From: Planctomycetota bacterium
GTDB taxonomy: Bacteria; Planctomycetota; UBA1135; UBA2386
NCBI GenBank assembly: GCA_003235605.1
Contig: QJVU01000580.1
Span: 1-6,031 of the forward strand
Length of the DNA: 6,031 nucleotides
Reading direction: 5' to 3'
Program-made: the position numbers and the translations under genes
Notes under the pieces: model-generated
The model's database searches: none
Told to the model about the DNA's origin: nothing
The model's input: only the letters and a program-made list of their open reading frames with translations
Shown here: in pieces, positions 6,009 through 6,031 of the stretch
How positions within the stretch are numbered: the stretch's first letter is position 1
Layout: each line of letters opens with the position of its first letter

Positions 6009-6022
6009 GGCACCGAAGTGCC
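6009..6022 (-). promoter_or_regulatory. UUCG-capped hairpin in the pnp leader
   Basis: Read on the minus strand, GGCAC-TTCG-GTGCC forms a perfect 5-bp stem closed by a C(UUCG)G tetraloop, a very stable RNA loop. It ends 14 bases before the GTG proposed as the pnp start. Known pnp genes, as in E. coli, have a 5' leader stem that RNase III and PNPase use for autoregulation, and pnp often follows rpsO. This hairpin could be part of such a leader or the end of an upstream gene. There is no T-tract, so it does not look like a Rho-independent terminator. The window ends nine bases further upstream, so its full extent cannot be seen. Confidence 0.45.
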
Positions 6023-6031
6023 GCCTTCGTG

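Noticed and set aside
1..6031. CRISPR array, tRNA or rRNA gene, mobile element, or defence system
   Set aside because: I found no regularly spaced repeat array, no cloverleaf-like segment, no terminal inverted repeats and no transposase, integrase, nuclease or toxin-antitoxin-like product.

Overview
This is a GC-rich window (clearly above 60% G+C by eye, with third codon positions almost all G or C) of ordinary chromosomal bacterial sequence. It holds seven protein-coding genes, one of them cut by the left edge. I see no rRNA, tRNA, CRISPR array, insertion sequence or phage gene. The strongest identification is a nearly complete polyribonucleotide nucleotidyltransferase gene (pnp) on the minus strand. 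The host is probably a Gram-negative-type environmental bacterium. A Planctomycetota or Myxococcota-like lineage would fit the high GC, the near absence of Shine-Dalgarno sites and the lineage-specific secreted proteins, but no gene here fixes the taxon.

Layout from left to right. Positions 3-233 (+) carry the C-terminal end of an unrecognised protein. It runs convergently into 284-916 (-), a small class I SAM-dependent methyltransferase. A 109-bp divergent intergenic region (917-1025), locally AT-rich and holding a repeated GAAC motif, separates the methyltransferase from a plus-strand run of four genes: a stand-alone PilZ-domain protein (1026-1334), a DUF2058-like coiled-coil protein (1369-1872), a secreted cysteine-free protein of 429 residues (1964-3253), and a membrane-anchored protein of 197 residues (3250-3843). 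The last two overlap by four bases (GTGA) and look translationally coupled. The plus-strand run then meets pnp (3856-5994, -) tail to tail, with only 12 bp between the stop codons.

Functionally, PilZ suggests cyclic-di-GMP sensing, PNPase does RNA turnover, and the methyltransferase has an unknown small-molecule or lipid-type substrate. The secreted/membrane pair is the least explained part and the best candidate for something new, probably an envelope or extracellular function. Nothing in the window shows that these genes form one pathway, and I do not see a defence system or other clearly novel machinery. No start codon in the window has a convincing Shine-Dalgarno sequence at normal spacing, which is itself informative about the organism.
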